From: Aurantibacter_A sp039941195
GTDB taxonomy: Bacteria > Bacteroidota > Bacteroidia > Flavobacteriales > Flavobacteriaceae
Reading direction: 5' to 3'
Assembly: GCF_039941195.1 (NCBI RefSeq)
Contig: NZ_JBDVFA010000021.1
Coordinates: 1-64,000 of the forward strand
Length of the DNA stretch: 64,000 nt
Both the position numbers and the translations under genes were made by a program. The notes under the pieces were generated by a model that made no database searches, was not told where the DNA came from, and was given only the letters and a program-made list of their open reading frames with translations. Of the stretch, positions 63,017 to 64,000 are shown one piece after another (the stretch's first letter is position 1; every line of letters begins with the position of its first letter).

Positions 63017-63040
63017 AATCAAAATTCCATAGAAAATCAA

Positions 63041-63065
63041 AAGCCTCGAAAATCGAGGCTTTTTT
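63041..63065 (+). terminator. Rho-independent terminator of the BlaI/M56 operon
   Basis: AAGCCTCGA (63041-63049), loop AAA, TCGAGGCTT (63053-63061) and a T-run to 63065. It lies 24 bp past the M56 stop. Confidence 0.93.
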
Positions 63066-63209
63066 GTAACATTTCATTTCATCTTTAGTCTAACAAACAA
63101 AATGCTTTTGTTTCTAATCAAAACAAGTATATAAAAGCATACCAAATAAACACTTCATTTTAAATTAAATGAGGTAGCTGTTTGGGTTTCATCATTCAAA
63201 AAAATCAAT

Positions 63210-64000
63210 ATGTTACAGCAATTCTTCATTCGCTGCTCAGGAGCAGATTCTAAAATTTTAGAAACGTGTTCTGAAGGAGAACAAAACAAATTTACCGGCA
63301 TTGGTGCCACTGTATTTTTCACAGCAATAATGGCCTTTATAGCTAGTTCTTATGCATTATTCACTGTTTTCGATAATATCTATTACGCTATATTCTTTGG
63401 GTTAGTTTGGGGCTTACTAATTTTTAACCTTGACCGCTTTATTGTATCCACCATTAAAAAAAGAAACAGTTTTAAAAGTGAATTTTTACAAGCTAGTCCT
63501 AGAATAATCCTCGCTATAATAATTGCTATCGTTATTTCAACACCGTTAGAAATGAAGCTCTTTGAAAAGGAAATTAACCAAGTACTTTTAGAACAGAAAA
63601 ATGATATGACTTTAGCCAATAAACAGCAAGTGGCTTTACAATACACTCCTGCTATTGAAAAGTTAAATCAAGATATTGCTACATTAAAATCGGAAATTAC
63701 TATAAAAGAAAACGAAACGAATGCACTGTATGATACCTATATTTTGGAGGCAGAAGGTAAAGCTGGCACTATGTTATTAGGTAAAGGTCCAGTTTATGAA
63801 GAAAAGAGAGAGAAACATGATGCAGCACTTAAAGATCTAAGCATCCTAAAAGAATCTAACACGAACAAAATAGCATTACTTGAATCTGAAATTACTTCAT
63901 TGAATATCGAATATGCCGAGGTTGTAAAAGGTTCGCAGCCAACAATTGATGGTTTCGACGGACTTATGTCTCGTGTAAATGCCCTAGATAAATTACCTTG
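63210..64000 (+). CDS. DUF4407 membrane protein, cut by the right window edge
   Basis: Frame from ATG at 63210 with no stop before 64000 (263 codons visible). The start is MLQQFFIRCSGADSKILE, followed by TGIGATVFFTAIMAFIASSY and IFFGLVWGLLIFNLDRFIVS, the two paired membrane helices and NLDR motif of DUF4407, then further helices (IILAIIIAIVISTPLEMKLFEKEI) and a long coiled coil (about 125-260). The function of DUF4407 is unknown. Frames on the opposite strand here are shadows. Confidence 0.85.
   Translation, partial: MLQQFFIRCSGADSKILETCSEGEQNKFTGIGATVFFTAIMAFIASSYALFTVFDNIYYAIFFGLVWGLLIFNLDRFIVSTIKKRNSFKSEFLQASPRIILAIIIAIVISTPLEMKLFEKEINQVLLEQKNDMTLANKQQVALQYTPAIEKLNQDIATLKSEITIKENETNALYDTYILEAEGKAGTMLLGKGPVYEEKREKHDAALKDLSILKESNTNKIALLESEITSLNIEYAEVVKGSQPTIDGFDGLMSRVNALDKLP

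Noticed and set aside
63383..63646. An 87-codon minus-strand frame at the right edge
   Set aside because: It is antisense to the DUF4407 gene, whose forward frame has matching motifs and runs off the edge.

Overview
The window is chromosomal DNA from a member of the Bacteroidota, most likely a marine Flavobacteriaceae species. The signs are an AT-rich genome, a 16S rRNA 5' part, promoters of the Bacteroidota type (TTTG, about 19-20 bp, TAnnTTTG), many short-signal lipoproteins without clear Shine-Dalgarno sites, and several families typical of the group: a large two-repeat-free beta-barrel porin, CHAT/TPR proteins, MbnP/MbnH, BlaI/BlaR-like pairs and planctomycete-type PSD1/DUF1501 genes.

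Layout. 1-1300: 5' part of a 16S rRNA gene read leftwards with two tandem promoters. 1587-3578: outer-membrane porin. 3929-6619: an LgoD-like and a YiaK-like sugar-acid dehydrogenase followed by RNase HII. 6847-8902: an OmpA-family protein and a TapB-like protein. 8908-14743: a leftward module of ECF sigma factor, TPR membrane protein (probable anti-sigma), lipoprotein subtilase and a CHAT/TPR caspase-like protein. 14951-20786: mostly housekeeping or small genes (lipB, a hidden YqaE/Pmp3 gene, a membrane-tethered LuxR protein, a thioredoxin-like protein, an SGNH hydrolase, lysS). 20845-26505: a three-gene cytochrome/PSD1/DUF1501 operon, then an SLC13 transporter. 28948-34729: a complete RND efflux operon. 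34857-38756: a small copper-type cluster (MbnP, di-heme MbnH, outer-membrane barrel and two small secreted proteins). 38769-46544: an AraC regulator divergent from a second RND efflux operon that ends in a membrane nucleotide cyclase. 46783-49060: a universal stress protein and a DUF1593 hydrolase.

49213-57478 is an apparent genomic island. An intact tRNA-Leu(UAG) gene lies at 57397-57478, and a 54-bp direct repeat of its 3' half (52 of 54 identical) lies at 49213-49266. The 8.1 kb between them holds a self-contained sugar-acid uptake and catabolism set: FadR-type GntR repressor, two sodium/solute symporters plus the C-terminal relic of a third, a D-mannonate dehydratase-like enolase and an Ldh-family dehydrogenase. 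Two identical 16-bp operator candidates stand upstream, one overlapping a TATATTTG -7 box. No integrase remains.

57616-64000 returns to ordinary chromosome: M20 dipeptidase, PhnA-like protein, a GldL-like small membrane protein, a BlaI/M56 (BlaR1-like) pair whose promoter elements lie inside TCTA-N6-TAGA operators, and the start of a DUF4407 membrane protein that runs off the right edge. The strongest candidates for less-described biology are the sigma/TPR/subtilase/CHAT module and the tRNA-Leu island.
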